Assembly: GCF_009758125.1 (NCBI RefSeq)
Contig: NZ_WRXO01000007.1
Location: 299,159 to 363,158 of the forward strand
Origin: Chitinophaga oryziterrae
GTDB lineage: Bacteria > Bacteroidota > Bacteroidia > Chitinophagales > Chitinophagaceae
Reading direction: 5' to 3'
DNA: 64,000 nucleotides
Shown here: piece by piece, positions 43,652 through 54,075 of the stretch
Position numbering within the stretch: position 1 is the first letter of the stretch
Layout: every line of letters begins with the position of its first letter
The notes under the pieces: model-generated
Told to the model about the DNA's origin: nothing
The model's input: only the letters and a program-made list of their open reading frames with translations
Database searches by the model: none
Translations under genes and position numbers: made by a program

Positions 43652-45361
43652 TTAATGCAGATCTCTGATTACTTTAGATCCTGAACTATTTCGTAGTATA
43701 TCCAGGTCTGCACCGAGGTGCGCCTGTTGTACGTGATCAATATAAAATTTTACATACCCACGGGTGGCCATAGGAAGTGGTGCCTGCCAGCTTGCTTTAC
43801 GTGCAGCCAGCACTTCTCCACTAACATCAAGATGCAGTTTCTTTGCAGCCACATCCAGCTCGATGATATCATCATTCTGTACCAATGCCAATACACCTCC
43901 TATTGATGATTCAGGCGATATATGTAAAATCACTGTACCACTTGCCGTACCACTCATGCGACCATCAGAAATGCGCACTATATCTTTGATGCCTTTTTTC
44001 AATAGTTTCATTGGCAGATCCAGGTTTCCAACTTCAGGCATACCGGGGTAACCTACCGGGCCAACTCCTTTCAAAACCATCACACATTGTTCATCAATAT
44101 CCAGATCTGGATCATCAATCCTGGCCAGATAATCTTCTATACTTTCAAATACGACTGCCCGGCCGCGATGCTTTAATAAATGAGCAGAAGCTGCAGCAGG
44201 TTTAATAACAGCTCCCTGCTCGCATAAGTTACCTTTCAGCACTACTATACCGGCTTCCGGCTGCAGGGGAGCCTGCTGCGTAGCGATGATCTCCGTATTG
44301 TAACAGGGAGAAATGCTGCTATTGTCACTGAGACTTTTCCCATTGACAGTTAAGACACTCATTTGCAGATAAGATTGCATTTCGCGAATAACGACAGGTA
44401 GCCCGCCTGCATAATAAAAATCTTCCATCAGGAATTTACCTGATGGTTTCAGGTTTACTAACAAGGGAATGCTGCTGCCTATGGTGTCGAAATCTTCCAA
44501 TGAAAGTGGAACTCCGATACGACCGGCTATGGCTAGTAAATGAATAATAAAATTGGTAGAACCTCCAATGGCGGAATTAATAACAATGGCATTTTCAAAA
44601 GCCTCCCGGGTAAGTATACGGGAGAGTTTGAGGTCTTCCTTTACCATCTCTACAATACGACGACCACTCAACTGAGCCAGCAGTTTCTTGCGTGCATCCA
44701 CTGCAGGAATAGCTGCAGCACCAGGTAATGTCAATCCGAGGGCTTCTGACATACAAGCCATCGTACTGGCAGTACCCATGGTCATACAATGACCCTGGCT
44801 ACGTGCCACACCTACTTCCACTTCGTGAATATCCTGCGCAGTATAATTTTCCACACCTTGTTTTTCCTTTATCAGCCAGTTGAAAGAACCACTGCCAATG
44901 CATTCACCGCGAAAATGTCCGTTGAGCATAGCCCCTCCGGGTACTACAATAGTCGGGAGGTCCACGCTGCAGGCTCCCATAATAACACTCGGAGTGGTTT
45001 TATCGCAACCCGTAAGCAGTACTACCCCGTCGATAGGATTGGCGCGGATCGTTTCTTCCGCATCCATACTGGTCAGGTTACGAAATAACATGCTTGTTGG
45101 GCGCATGACCGTTTCTCCGAGAGAAGTAACAGGAAATTCAAATGGAACGCCTCCGGCTTCCAGCACACCACGCTTTACCACTTCAGCTATTTCGCGGAGG
45201 TGTGCATTGCAGGGAGTCAACTCACTCCAGGTATTACAGATGCCGATGACAGGTCTGTTCATGAAATAATCATCAGGATAGCCCTGGGTATGGAACCATG
45301 ACCGGTGTACAAATCCCATTTTATCCTGTTTTCCGAACCAGTCTGCGCTTCTTAACTTCAT
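43652..45361 (-). CDS. IlvD/Edd-family sugar-acid dehydratase
   Basis: A 569-residue iron-sulfur dehydratase. The Fe-S ligands are C42 (GICNTWSEL), C119 (LTGCDKTTPS) and C192 (SQGHCMTMGTAST). The N-terminal RSADWFG and WFHTQGYPDDYFMNRPVIGI are the signature of the aldonic acid branch (L-arabinonate/D-xylonate dehydratases) and not of IlvD itself. It converts an aldonic acid to a 2-keto-3-deoxy acid in the cytoplasm. It is third in a SusC-SusD-dehydratase operon, 12 bases after SusD, which ties it to uptake of the substrate. The exact aldonate cannot be given. Confidence 0.87.
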   Translation of the reverse strand: MKLRSADWFGKQDKMGFVHRSWFHTQGYPDDYFMNRPVIGICNTWSELTPCNAHLREIAEVVKRGVLEAGGVPFEFPVTSLGETVMRPTSMLFRNLTSMDAEETIRANPIDGVVLLTGCDKTTPSVIMGACSVDLPTIVVPGGAMLNGHFRGECIGSGSFNWLIKEKQGVENYTAQDIHEVEVGVARSQGHCMTMGTASTMACMSEALGLTLPGAAAIPAVDARKKLLAQLSGRRIVEMVKEDLKLSRILTREAFENAIVINSAIGGSTNFIIHLLAIAGRIGVPLSLEDFDTIGSSIPLLVNLKPSGKFLMEDFYYAGGLPVVIREMQSYLQMSVLTVNGKSLSDNSSISPCYNTEIIATQQAPLQPEAGIVVLKGNLCEQGAVIKPAAASAHLLKHRGRAVVFESIEDYLARIDDPDLDIDEQCVMVLKGVGPVGYPGMPEVGNLDLPMKLLKKGIKDIVRISDGRMSGTASGTVILHISPESSIGGVLALVQNDDIIELDVAAKKLHLDVSGEVLAARKASWQAPLPMATRGYVKFYIDHVQQAHLGADLDILRNSSGSKVIRDLH

Positions 45362-45373
45362 TGCCGCTTCTTT

Positions 45374-46906
45374 TTATTGTTTATCCCACCAGATCCTTGT
45401 ACTCAATTTATCAGGTCCCTGCCTGGAAATGGCCTCGTTCACATTTTCGATATTTACACTTAGTTCAGAGGTAGGATAGGTAAGTCGTCTGATAAAAGTA
45501 CCATTGGGCACATCCGGATTACTAGGTTGTCCATATGGATTAGGAGTGAGGTTCGGGAAACCACTTCTCCTGAAATTAGCAAAGGCTTCCGGGCCATTCA
45601 AAAAGGAGGCAATCCAATATTGGGTATTGATCTGCTCCAGTTCATTGCCGGCCGTAAGCGGAGTGGCGGCTACGTAAGTATCACGGGCTTCTGTGCTAAC
45701 AGCAGAATTCATATCATAGACTGTCATCTGGTCCATATGGGCACTAATACCGTCAGCAAAATATTGAGCAGCGCTTCCGGTGGTGATCCAGCCCCTGAAA
45801 CGGGCTTCTGCCAGTAAGAGTTTGGTTTGTGCGGCAGTGACAAGAAACACAGGAGAGAAAATTTTGAGCATTCTGCGACGATCAACCTGACTATAATCAT
45901 AAAAGCTGGCCAGACCATCCGCTGTTGCTGCAGCCACAATGGTACCGTTGTCTTTGCCAATAGGCATACCAATTTGTTTAGTGGGGTCCGTAGTGCCAAT
46001 TGCTACGGTTTGTCCGGCCCCGCTGGTGGCACCAACATACCTGATGGCTATGGCCGTTAATCGCGGGTCCGCAGTATTCTTCAGCTGATCTGCAAAGGGT
46101 TTGGCAAGGTAAAAATTGGCCGCCTCGCCTCCATTCAGTGTATTGCCGATGGGTTGAGTGTAATTGGCATCATGTCGTATATATGCATTGTCGGCATTAG
46201 CGGTGATTACTCCTCCTGCTACAGCAGCCTGCACGGTACTTTGCGCCATAGTGGGATCTACTTTACTCAATCGCATACCGGCTCTCAGCAACAGGGAATA
46301 GGCAAATTTTTTCCATTTGGCCACATCGCCGGCATACAATATGTCGCCGGTTTCAATAACAGCCGTTGTGTTAAGTGCTGCGGCGGCTTCTTTCAGCTCC
46401 TGAATGAGTAATGGGTAAATATCCTGCTGTCGGTCATATTTGGGAAACAGAGCGCCTTTAACTAGCCCTGCGCCACCATCTGTATAAGGGATGTCTCCAA
46501 ACTCATCTGTAAGGATCATAAACACGTAAGTCTGGTAAATGCGCGCCATGTTATACATATTGCTCCTGTTCGGCAGGTCTTTAGACCGGGTACGGGCATC
46601 ATAGGTATTTTTGATCACGCTTTGATAGTAAGCTGTCCACAGCGGTTGTGTGGTTATATCGCGACTGTCCTGATTAAAATTGGCTCCGGCCAGCACACCG
46701 CCATTCGGTGATATCATTTGCTGTACAACTCCAATATCGAACACCAGGGATTTTACCGGGAACGAGGTATTGATAATGGCTTGGTTCAGTAATAGGGCTG
46801 GGTCGAGTGAAGTGGAATTTGTTCCGTTTACATTCAGATCGCTCAATCCCTTTTCACAGGAAGCGGAGAAAAATAATATGGTGATTGCTAAGAAGATCTT
46901 TTTCAT
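45374..46906 (-). CDS. SusD/RagB-type nutrient-binding lipoprotein
   Basis: A 510-residue surface lipoprotein that caps the SusC channel. A lipobox lies at FFSASC (about 17). The SusD-like signs are LDPALLLNQAI, the TPR-type helical core (NMARIYQTYVFMILTDEFGD, IYPLLIQELKEAAAAL), the paired KPFADQLKNTADPRLTAIA segment and the C-terminal LEQINTQYWIASFLNGPEAF. It resembles the SusD-like subgroup often found next to sugar-acid or small-glycan loci. The start lies two bases past the SusC stop, so the genes are translationally coupled. Confidence 0.87.
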   Translation of the reverse strand: MKKIFLAITILFFSASCEKGLSDLNVNGTNSTSLDPALLLNQAIINTSFPVKSLVFDIGVVQQMISPNGGVLAGANFNQDSRDITTQPLWTAYYQSVIKNTYDARTRSKDLPNRSNMYNMARIYQTYVFMILTDEFGDIPYTDGGAGLVKGALFPKYDRQQDIYPLLIQELKEAAAALNTTAVIETGDILYAGDVAKWKKFAYSLLLRAGMRLSKVDPTMAQSTVQAAVAGGVITANADNAYIRHDANYTQPIGNTLNGGEAANFYLAKPFADQLKNTADPRLTAIAIRYVGATSGAGQTVAIGTTDPTKQIGMPIGKDNGTIVAAATADGLASFYDYSQVDRRRMLKIFSPVFLVTAAQTKLLLAEARFRGWITTGSAAQYFADGISAHMDQMTVYDMNSAVSTEARDTYVAATPLTAGNELEQINTQYWIASFLNGPEAFANFRRSGFPNLTPNPYGQPSNPDVPNGTFIRRLTYPTSELSVNIENVNEAISRQGPDKLSTRIWWDKQ

Positions 46907-46908
46907 AA

Positions 46909-49900
46909 CTAAAGTTTAATATTCAAATTCAATCCAAGACTGCGGGTGGTAGGTAAGCCGGGAGATTCAAGCCCTACCTGGTTATCAGAGCCAAAGCCAA
47001 ATGTTTCGGGATCAATATTATCAACCCACTTCTTTAACAGCAATACATTGTTAGCTACAAGGTCGAGCTTTACACCTTTGATGGGCCATCTGGCCGGAAT
47101 ATGTTTCGTAAAATCATAGCCTAGTGATATCTGCCGCAATTTCCAGTAACCACCGTTGTATACAACGGGTGCAATGATTTGTTGTGAACGAAGGTGTTCC
47201 CAATAGGTTTGCACCGCTGCCACGGCATTATTGGGATTACCAGCGGCATCTACACCTACACCTTTTACACCGCCCTCACGTCCTTCCAGCGTCATTTTGT
47301 GCAGTCCATGCCGCACCGCATTGAAGTTGGTACCTGACAGCATTTTATTACCAAGTTTGTAGTCTATGAAAACACTCAGTCTGAATCCTTTATAATTGAC
47401 AGTGTTCAAAAAACCACCAACCCATTTGGGCAGGGCGCTGCCGTATAACATAAAGTTGGATGTACGCTGAGGTAAACCGTTTGATTGAAATATCTGCTGG
47501 CCTTTTTCATTATACGCATACCCATAGCCTGCAATCTGTCCTATTTCCTGTCCTACCACATGCCTGGTTTCTCCGTTAAATACATGTGTGCCGGTGGTGA
47601 TGCGTTCGCCTGGTTTGTCACTAATAATGCTGAGTACTTTTGTAATGTTGTAAGAGGTGTTGGCGGTAAATTCCCAGCTCCAGTCAGGGCTTCTAACGGG
47701 TACCAGGTTCAGCATAGCTTCAAACCCATGGTTACGGCTTTTACCACTGTTGATTGGCCTGTTCAGATAACCGGATGCATCTGATATCTGTACCAGTACA
47801 ATCTGGTCGCTTGTGATTTTGCGATAAGCTGCCAGATCAATATTTACACGGTTGTTGAAGAGCCGCATTTCTAAACCGGCTTCTACTTCGGCTACACGGC
47901 TAGGTCTCAGTTTAGCATTCGGTAAGGTAGTGCCGGTCACATTATTACTGATAGCACTGGTACCCACAGGTACTGGCTGTCCATTAGGGTTGTTAATAAA
48001 ATTGGCATTAGGAATATAAAACAACTGGTTGGAATACGGTGCTACATCTCCATCGCTGCCCACCTGGGCATAACCTAACCGGAGTTTACCAAAATTCAGC
48101 CATTTAACATGAGTAAGGTGTTCAGAAAAAATATAACTACCAGAAACAGATGGATACATAATACTTCTGTTCTCGGGTGAAAGAGTCGAAAACCAGTCGT
48201 TGCGCAGGGTAGCGGTCAGGTAGTAAGTTTGATTGAAGTTCAATTCAGCGGAACTATACAGGGAGTTCACACCCTGTTCTATCAATGTATACACAGGGTC
48301 TTTGGAACGTCCGTTTTGTACGGTATATATTCCCCTGGTAATAAAATCGGTTACAACTACATTGTTGGCGTCGGTCCGTTTGCGCATGCGGTTACCACCG
48401 GCATTCAGGTTTACTTCTACCTTACCGAATTTTTTATTTGCATTTAGCAGGTAGTCCAGATTGGTTTCCCGGAAACGGTGTGACTCCTGCGTATATAAAC
48501 CATTTACAAAACCTGGTGGTGCAGCCGCCCTGGAAGCCTGACCAGTAGGGAAGTTGTTTACATCTTCGTCCCTGGACCAGTAGTCCTGCCCAAACCGTCC
48601 CTGCACACTCAGCCACGGGAGTAAGTTGTATTTCAGGGTTACATTACCGAAAATACGATCCCGTTTTATATTATGGAATTGTTCTGCCAGTACCCAATAC
48701 GGATTCGTACGGTTGGTGAACCTTGACCAATTGTATTCATCACCTGCTGCATTGTATTTGTTTTCATCCAGCACATGCAATGGCATAGAAGTAGACATCG
48801 CCATGAGCGTGGTAGGAATGGAATTATCCTGGTTGGCAATATTTGGAGGGTTTGTATTGATTTCCCGTGAATAATTTACGTTACCTGATATCAGAAATTG
48901 TTCAGACAGATTGTAACTAAAACCGAGGTTCATGGATTTGCGGTTAAACGTATTATTGGGCATAATACCCTGATTATCGGTATTGTTTAATGACATCCGG
49001 AACCCACCTTTATCGCTGCTGCTTTCAAAGGCAATCGTATTGGCAATATTTTGCCCATGGCGATAAAATTCTTTTATGCGGCTGCCCTGTGGTGTATAAG
49101 GGACAGTTAAATTATTAAAAAGGACTTGCGTCATACCTGGCTCAAATTTTTCACCAAACGACCATTGGCCTGAAGTAGGGTTGGGCACTATTGGGCGAAC
49201 ACCGTTTTCACCCTGACCATACTCTTTCTGGTAATCGGTAAAATCAAGTGGAGCATCGTTGGTATAATTCAGGTTGTAAGTAACACCGATCCCTTTGGTT
49301 TTTCCTTTCGTTTTTGTCGTGATCATGATCACGCCGTCTTTGGCACGGGAACCATAGAGGGCGGATGCTGGTGCACCTTTTAATATGGTCATGTTCTCGA
49401 TGTCATCAGGATTGATGCTTGACAATCCGTCTCCGCCATCTGCAAATACACCACCACCTTTTACTCCGGTGGTATTGTCGTTGAAATTGGTATTGTCAAC
49501 CGGAACACCGTTAATAACGATAAGCGGATTGTTCTGTCCTGAAATAGATGACTGCCCCCGGATGCGGATCTTGGAAGTACCACCGGGGCCTGTGCCCAGT
49601 GAAGAAATGTTTACCCCGGCTACTTTGCCCTGCAGGGCATTCATTACATTGCTGCTACGGTTCACGCTTAACTCTTCGGGTTTAACGCTGGTAGCAGCAT
49701 AGCCCAGACTACGGGACTGCTTTTTAATACCCAGGGCGGTTACGATTATTTCACCCAGGTTCTGGTTATCGGCGATCATGAATACATCTATCGCCGTGCG
49801 GTCTGCAATTTTTACTTCTGTTGTTTTAAATCCTACAAAACTGAACACGAGCGTAGCCTTAGCAGAAGCATGAATGTTATATCTGCCGGTGTTATCAGAA

Positions 49901-50079
49901 GTAGTCCCCTGTGAACTGCCTTTTATTACAATAGAGACCCCGGGTAATTTTGAGCCCTTTTCATCAGAAACCGTTCCTGTAATAGTTTGTGCATGGGCAA
50001 CGGATAAGATTAAATTAAAAGCGATAAACAACCAGTACCCCGTAAAGCGGGATGCACTACAGTAGAAATACTTTTTCAT
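46909..50079 (-). CDS. SusC/RagA-type TonB-dependent transporter
   Basis: A 1056-residue outer-membrane transporter. A signal peptide is followed by a carboxypeptidase-like domain (VSDEKGSKLPGVSIVIKG, then GRYNIHASAKATLVFSFVGF), the plug (QGKVAGVNISSLGTGPG, RGQSSISGQNNPLIVINGVP), and a 22-strand barrel ending in LGLNLNIKL. It takes up oligosaccharides or other ligands with TonB energy. It heads the operon with SusD and the aldonic-acid dehydratase and is divergent from an AraC-type regulator, which likely responds to the imported compound. Confidence 0.95.
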   Translation of the reverse strand: MKKYFYCSASRFTGYWLFIAFNLILSVAHAQTITGTVSDEKGSKLPGVSIVIKGSSQGTTSDNTGRYNIHASAKATLVFSFVGFKTTEVKIADRTAIDVFMIADNQNLGEIIVTALGIKKQSRSLGYAATSVKPEELSVNRSSNVMNALQGKVAGVNISSLGTGPGGTSKIRIRGQSSISGQNNPLIVINGVPVDNTNFNDNTTGVKGGGVFADGGDGLSSINPDDIENMTILKGAPASALYGSRAKDGVIMITTKTKGKTKGIGVTYNLNYTNDAPLDFTDYQKEYGQGENGVRPIVPNPTSGQWSFGEKFEPGMTQVLFNNLTVPYTPQGSRIKEFYRHGQNIANTIAFESSSDKGGFRMSLNNTDNQGIMPNNTFNRKSMNLGFSYNLSEQFLISGNVNYSREINTNPPNIANQDNSIPTTLMAMSTSMPLHVLDENKYNAAGDEYNWSRFTNRTNPYWVLAEQFHNIKRDRIFGNVTLKYNLLPWLSVQGRFGQDYWSRDEDVNNFPTGQASRAAAPPGFVNGLYTQESHRFRETNLDYLLNANKKFGKVEVNLNAGGNRMRKRTDANNVVVTDFITRGIYTVQNGRSKDPVYTLIEQGVNSLYSSAELNFNQTYYLTATLRNDWFSTLSPENRSIMYPSVSGSYIFSEHLTHVKWLNFGKLRLGYAQVGSDGDVAPYSNQLFYIPNANFINNPNGQPVPVGTSAISNNVTGTTLPNAKLRPSRVAEVEAGLEMRLFNNRVNIDLAAYRKITSDQIVLVQISDASGYLNRPINSGKSRNHGFEAMLNLVPVRSPDWSWEFTANTSYNITKVLSIISDKPGERITTGTHVFNGETRHVVGQEIGQIAGYGYAYNEKGQQIFQSNGLPQRTSNFMLYGSALPKWVGGFLNTVNYKGFRLSVFIDYKLGNKMLSGTNFNAVRHGLHKMTLEGREGGVKGVGVDAAGNPNNAVAAVQTYWEHLRSQQIIAPVVYNGGYWKLRQISLGYDFTKHIPARWPIKGVKLDLVANNVLLLKKWVDNIDPETFGFGSDNQVGLESPGLPTTRSLGLNLNIKL

Positions 50080-50255
50080 AACGCAAGTTGGTGTGGTGAG
50101 GAATTCTTAGAGCTACAAATTATCTGGTATTACATATAAAAACTTCCAAAATAAAACGGAGTTGAATTTTGTACGTATAAATTGAGCAAATTTCTTTTCT
50201 TTATAGAAGCCTATGCAGCGAATTAGGATTCCACAACAATTTGTATATAACCCAT

Positions 50256-51140
50256 ATGAATCAATTTGTGCTACAACACGGTAAATCGGCAGAAATGCTC
50301 CTGTTCCCGCATATCCTGGAGTTGGGCATGAAGAAGAACGGCTCCATCCAGCTGAATATGTTTCCTACCACGATTATGGAAGGATTACGCATATATCATA
50401 TAATAGAGGGCCGGTTTGAGTGGCACATCAACCATCAACCATATGTTTTTTATCCCGGTGATGTAGCCCTGATAATGCCTGATATCCCATTTGGTTGTGA
50501 CAATGACGTGCTGAAGATTGGTTCTTTCACCTGGATACATCTGGCCTTACCTAAGCAGGATGGACATATACAGCCCGGTAAATGGAGTGGGTTGTCTGAT
50601 AGTGAGGCTGCCGCCATCGGGAAGATCTTATCATTAAACAATTTGCCTGCATTAAGTCGTTTCAGCGAAGTGGGCAGGATTATTAAATGTATTTATACAG
50701 AATTATCAGAGATGGAAGTGGCTTTTCAGGCTCGTGTCAATCACCAGATAGATGAATTACTGATACAGATTACCCGTAAAATGACCCAACAAACACATTC
50801 TACCCGCGATTTCCCTAAAACTTTTATTCAGCTTGAAGTATTGTTGCGTCAGGATCTGTCGCATCAGTGGACGGTAGAAGAAATGGCTGGTCTGGTAGGT
50901 ATGGGTACAACGTTGTTCACGGAAAAAGTAAAAAGCTATTCAGGGTTTTCACCTATTAATTACCTGATTAATATCCGTATTTCAGAAGCTATTAAATTAT
51001 TAAAGCGGGCAGATATTACGGTAACTAATATAGCACTGGATACGGGATTTTATTCATCCCAACACTTTTCAACTACTTTTAAAAAGCTAACTGGTTACCG
51101 TCCCAGTGAATTCAGAAAAAATCATTTGCGTAATATATAA
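50256..51140 (+). CDS. AraC-family regulator with N-terminal cupin domain
   Basis: A 294-residue regulator. The N-terminal cupin (MFPTTIMEGLRIYHIIEGRF, then YPGDVALIMPDIPFG) binds the effector; the C-terminal pair of helix-turn-helices is WTVEEMAGLVGMGTTLFTEKV and VTNIALDTGFYSSQHFSTTF, ending YRPSEFRK. A TTG opens five codons earlier (50241) but the ATG at 50256 is preferred. It is divergent from SusC, separated by 176 bases, and directly upstream of the kinase and dehydratase genes, so it is the likely local regulator of both arms. Confidence 0.88.
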   Translation: MNQFVLQHGKSAEMLLFPHILELGMKKNGSIQLNMFPTTIMEGLRIYHIIEGRFEWHINHQPYVFYPGDVALIMPDIPFGCDNDVLKIGSFTWIHLALPKQDGHIQPGKWSGLSDSEAAAIGKILSLNNLPALSRFSEVGRIIKCIYTELSEMEVAFQARVNHQIDELLIQITRKMTQQTHSTRDFPKTFIQLEVLLRQDLSHQWTVEEMAGLVGMGTTLFTEKVKSYSGFSPINYLINIRISEAIKLLKRADITVTNIALDTGFYSSQHFSTTFKKLTGYRPSEFRKNHLRNI

Positions 51141-51151
51141 TTGCCAGTAAT

Positions 51152-52696
51152 ATGGAATGCATCATAACAATTGAGTTAGGAACAAATGGGGTACGGGTAT
51201 TTGCCTATGATCTTCATGGCTGCATCATTGGCTCTATGAAGGGCCACTATCCTACATTTCATGCCGAACCTGATCACAGTGAGCAGGATCCCGAACAGGT
51301 CTTTATTACAACTTTATATGTACTAAAGAATATTCTGAACGAATATATTCATCCGAAAAAATACAAAGTGGCCAGTATATGTTTCTGTGCATCCATGCAC
51401 AGTGTACTGGCTGTCGATAAGCACGGAAATCCAATCGGCAATGCTATTACCTGGGCGGATAACCGGGCAAAAAAAGAAGCACAGGAGTTACGTAATTCGC
51501 AGCTCGGGAAAAAACTCTATGAGCTAACAGGTACGCCTATACATCCCATGTCGCCTCTGGTAAAAATAGCCTGGATCAGAAATAGTGATACAGAACGCTT
51601 CAGGCTCACCAGCAAGTTCCTGTCCATCAAAAGTTACGTTATTCATCAGCTCACTGGTGAGTATATGATAGATTACAGCATTGCTTCTGCCACAGGTTTA
51701 TTGAACATTCATACAGTACACTGGGAAGAAGATGCATTACAATACGCAGGTATTACCGCGAATCAATTAGCTGTGCTGGCGCCTGTATTTACAACAGCAG
51801 GTAAATTGAAAAACGCGTATCAGCAATCATTACGGTTGTCTGCAGAAACGAAGATAATTATTGGTTCCAGTGATGGTTGTCTGGCTACTTTAGGCGACGG
51901 CTTCATAAAAGGAGAAGAGAAAGCCAGCATAACAATTGAAGACAGTGGTGCTGTAAGGGTAATGGGCCCCAATATATTGAAAGATGAACAAATGCGGTTC
52001 TTCAATTACCTGCTTACTGATAATTGTTATGTATCCGGCGGGCCTACGAATAATGGAGGAAATATTTTTGAATGGTTCACCCGGCAATTCGGAGAATTCA
52101 CTAATCCGTTTGATATGGAGAATAGCATGCAGCAACTGATGGCGGAAGCCGCCAATGTGCCAACGGGATCAGATGGATTGTTGTTCCTGCCTTATCTTTT
52201 GGGAGAACGTGCGCCCATCTGGAATGCGAATGCGCGCGGCGCTTATTTCGGACTTAACATTAAACATGAACGCAGTCATTTTATAAGGGCTACAATAGAG
52301 GGTATTTTATATGAAATCTACAGCATCGGTAAAATGCTGAGCGAACAGCGCACCATCAACAGTCTTTCAGTAAATGGCAGTTTTGGTACTATTCCTTTTT
52401 GCAGTCAGCTGATTGCTGATATATTCAGTAAGCCAGTGCAGGTAAGACAACAATTTCATAGTGTAAGCTTTGGTGCTTATTTATTAAGTGCTACCGAAAT
52501 GGGAATTTATACATCACTGGATGATGCGGCACCACTGGTTGAAACACCCAATGTTTTCAAACCAAATAAACAGCATCATGTCATCTATGCTGATTACTTC
52601 TGCATATTTGAAAAGTTAAGTACCAAATTGTTCGATGAATTTGAAGCAATAGGCAATCTGCAGCAAAAGCATGTTCATTCAATAAAACACCTATAA
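51152..52696 (+). CDS. FGGY-family carbohydrate kinase
   Basis: A 514-residue sugar kinase of the FGGY fold, closest in style to gluconokinases. Motifs include SICFCASMHSVLAVD, AITWADNRA and PIHPMSPLVKIAW in the first half and GSDGLLFLPYLLGERAPIW plus a GxxxFGTIPFCSQLIADIF-like ATP-side segment in the second. The N-terminal phosphate loop is unusual: IELGTNGVRVFAYD where most members have D-x-G-T-T/S. ATP phosphorylation of an aldonic acid or keto-sugar would fit the operon. It lies 11 bases after the AraC gene and is abutted by the dehydratase gene. Confidence 0.85.
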   Translation: MECIITIELGTNGVRVFAYDLHGCIIGSMKGHYPTFHAEPDHSEQDPEQVFITTLYVLKNILNEYIHPKKYKVASICFCASMHSVLAVDKHGNPIGNAITWADNRAKKEAQELRNSQLGKKLYELTGTPIHPMSPLVKIAWIRNSDTERFRLTSKFLSIKSYVIHQLTGEYMIDYSIASATGLLNIHTVHWEEDALQYAGITANQLAVLAPVFTTAGKLKNAYQQSLRLSAETKIIIGSSDGCLATLGDGFIKGEEKASITIEDSGAVRVMGPNILKDEQMRFFNYLLTDNCYVSGGPTNNGGNIFEWFTRQFGEFTNPFDMENSMQQLMAEAANVPTGSDGLLFLPYLLGERAPIWNANARGAYFGLNIKHERSHFIRATIEGILYEIYSIGKMLSEQRTINSLSVNGSFGTIPFCSQLIADIFSKPVQVRQQFHSVSFGAYLLSATEMGIYTSLDDAAPLVETPNVFKPNKQHHVIYADYFCIFEKLSTKLFDEFEAIGNLQQKHVHSIKHL

Positions 52697-53968
52697 ATGA
52701 AAACACATCACTCAAGAAGGTCTTTTATAACTCAGGCCGCCATTGCTGGCGCGCTGACTCCTCTGTCCATTTTCGGCCAGGCTTATGAAAAAGCAATTGA
52801 CCGCACACCTAAAGCGTCGTCACCTTCCGATCTGAGGATCACAGAAGTAAAATGCGGTTATATCATAGGCAGCCTGTTTGTAAAGATTTATACCAACCAG
52901 GATATCTGGGGTTGTGGAGAAGGGGTGGATGCTGTTGTCGGCACATATCATCTGGTAAAGAATCTTGGCGAACGCATAATAGGGAAAAGTCCGCTGAATG
53001 TGCACCGCTTGTTTGAAGACCTCCGTAAATCAGGCTTTTTTCAGGGTGCTCAGTCAGGGATGTATGTAGCTGTATTGTCGGCCATAGAAACAGCATTGTG
53101 GGACCTGGCAGGTAAAGCCCTGCAGCTTCCCGTTTACCAGTTGCTGGGTGGTAAGTTTCGCGATAAGGTACGCGTATATTGTGATACCGCGCTGTATCAA
53201 CGTAATTTGCCCACACCCGCTGATTTTGCAGAAGCGGCCCTCAACGCCAGAAAAATGGGATTCAATGCCATCAAGTTCGATCTCGATCAGATAAACGATC
53301 CTAATAAGTATGATCTATATAACTGGACAGCTAGTCCGGCAGAGCTGCAACGTATGTACGATCAACTGGCGGCTGCCCGTAAGGCAGTAGGCCCGGACAT
53401 CGATATCTGTGCAGATATGCATGGTCGTTATGATGCAGTCACTGCCCGTACCATTGCGAAACGACTGGAACCTCTGAACCTGATGTGGCTGGAAGAACCA
53501 GTGCCGGCTGAAAATGTAGAAGCCTATAAATTGATTGCTGATTCCACCAGCACACCTATATGCGTTGGAGAGAACCAATATCTGGCTTATGGGTTCAGAA
53601 GAATGCTTGAGACAGGTGCCGTAGATATCGTTATGCCTGACCTGCAAAAATGTGGTGGGCTGGGCGAAGGCCAACGGATTGCTAACCTGGCTAACCTTTA
53701 CTATGTGCCGTTTGCACCACATATGGTAGCGTCTTTTCTGGGCGCGATGTCTTCAGTACATGTCTGCGCTGCTGTACCCAATTTCATGATCCTCGAATGG
53801 CAGAGTTATTTTCATACACAACCTATGTTCAGGGAAATCGTATCCTATGACGGCGAATGGGTGAACAACGGTTTCATCACCGTTTCAGAAAAGCCTGGCA
53901 TTGGTGTAGAGATCAATGAAGAAGGAATGAAAAAGTATGCGATAGCAGGAATGCCGTTTTTTGAGTAA
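52697..53968 (+). CDS. Enolase-superfamily sugar-acid dehydratase, Tat-type leader
   Basis: A 423-residue mandelate-racemase/D-galactonate-dehydratase-type enzyme. The ATG directly follows the kinase stop. The metal ligands have the canonical 26-residue spacing: D240 (in DICADMHGRYD), E266 (WLEEPVP) and E292 (VGENQY). H242 and H342 (APHMVASF) are the likely acid/base residues, as in GalD/ManD-group enzymes. The leader SRRSFITQAAIAGALTPLSI is a twin-arginine signal, so the enzyme is probably periplasmic, which is rare for this group. It would dehydrate an aldonic or uronic acid to a 2-keto-3-deoxy acid before or after uptake. Confidence 0.88.
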   Translation: MKTHHSRRSFITQAAIAGALTPLSIFGQAYEKAIDRTPKASSPSDLRITEVKCGYIIGSLFVKIYTNQDIWGCGEGVDAVVGTYHLVKNLGERIIGKSPLNVHRLFEDLRKSGFFQGAQSGMYVAVLSAIETALWDLAGKALQLPVYQLLGGKFRDKVRVYCDTALYQRNLPTPADFAEAALNARKMGFNAIKFDLDQINDPNKYDLYNWTASPAELQRMYDQLAAARKAVGPDIDICADMHGRYDAVTARTIAKRLEPLNLMWLEEPVPAENVEAYKLIADSTSTPICVGENQYLAYGFRRMLETGAVDIVMPDLQKCGGLGEGQRIANLANLYYVPFAPHMVASFLGAMSSVHVCAAVPNFMILEWQSYFHTQPMFREIVSYDGEWVNNGFITVSEKPGIGVEINEEGMKKYAIAGMPFFE

Positions 53969-53989
53969 GCATTGACTGAGATAAAAAGG

Positions 53990-54018
53990 GAAAGGCCGGA
54001 GATAATCTCCAACCTTTC
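53990..54018. terminator. Hairpin between convergent genes
   Basis: An imperfect stem (AAAGG..GGAGA pairing with TCTCC..CCTTT, with two-base bulges) lies between the dehydratase and the esterase genes. Confidence 0.6.
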
Positions 54019-54075
54019 ATATCCTCTACCCGTTATTTACAATGATGTAATTTTTGCGGTTTCGTTGAAGTGGCA

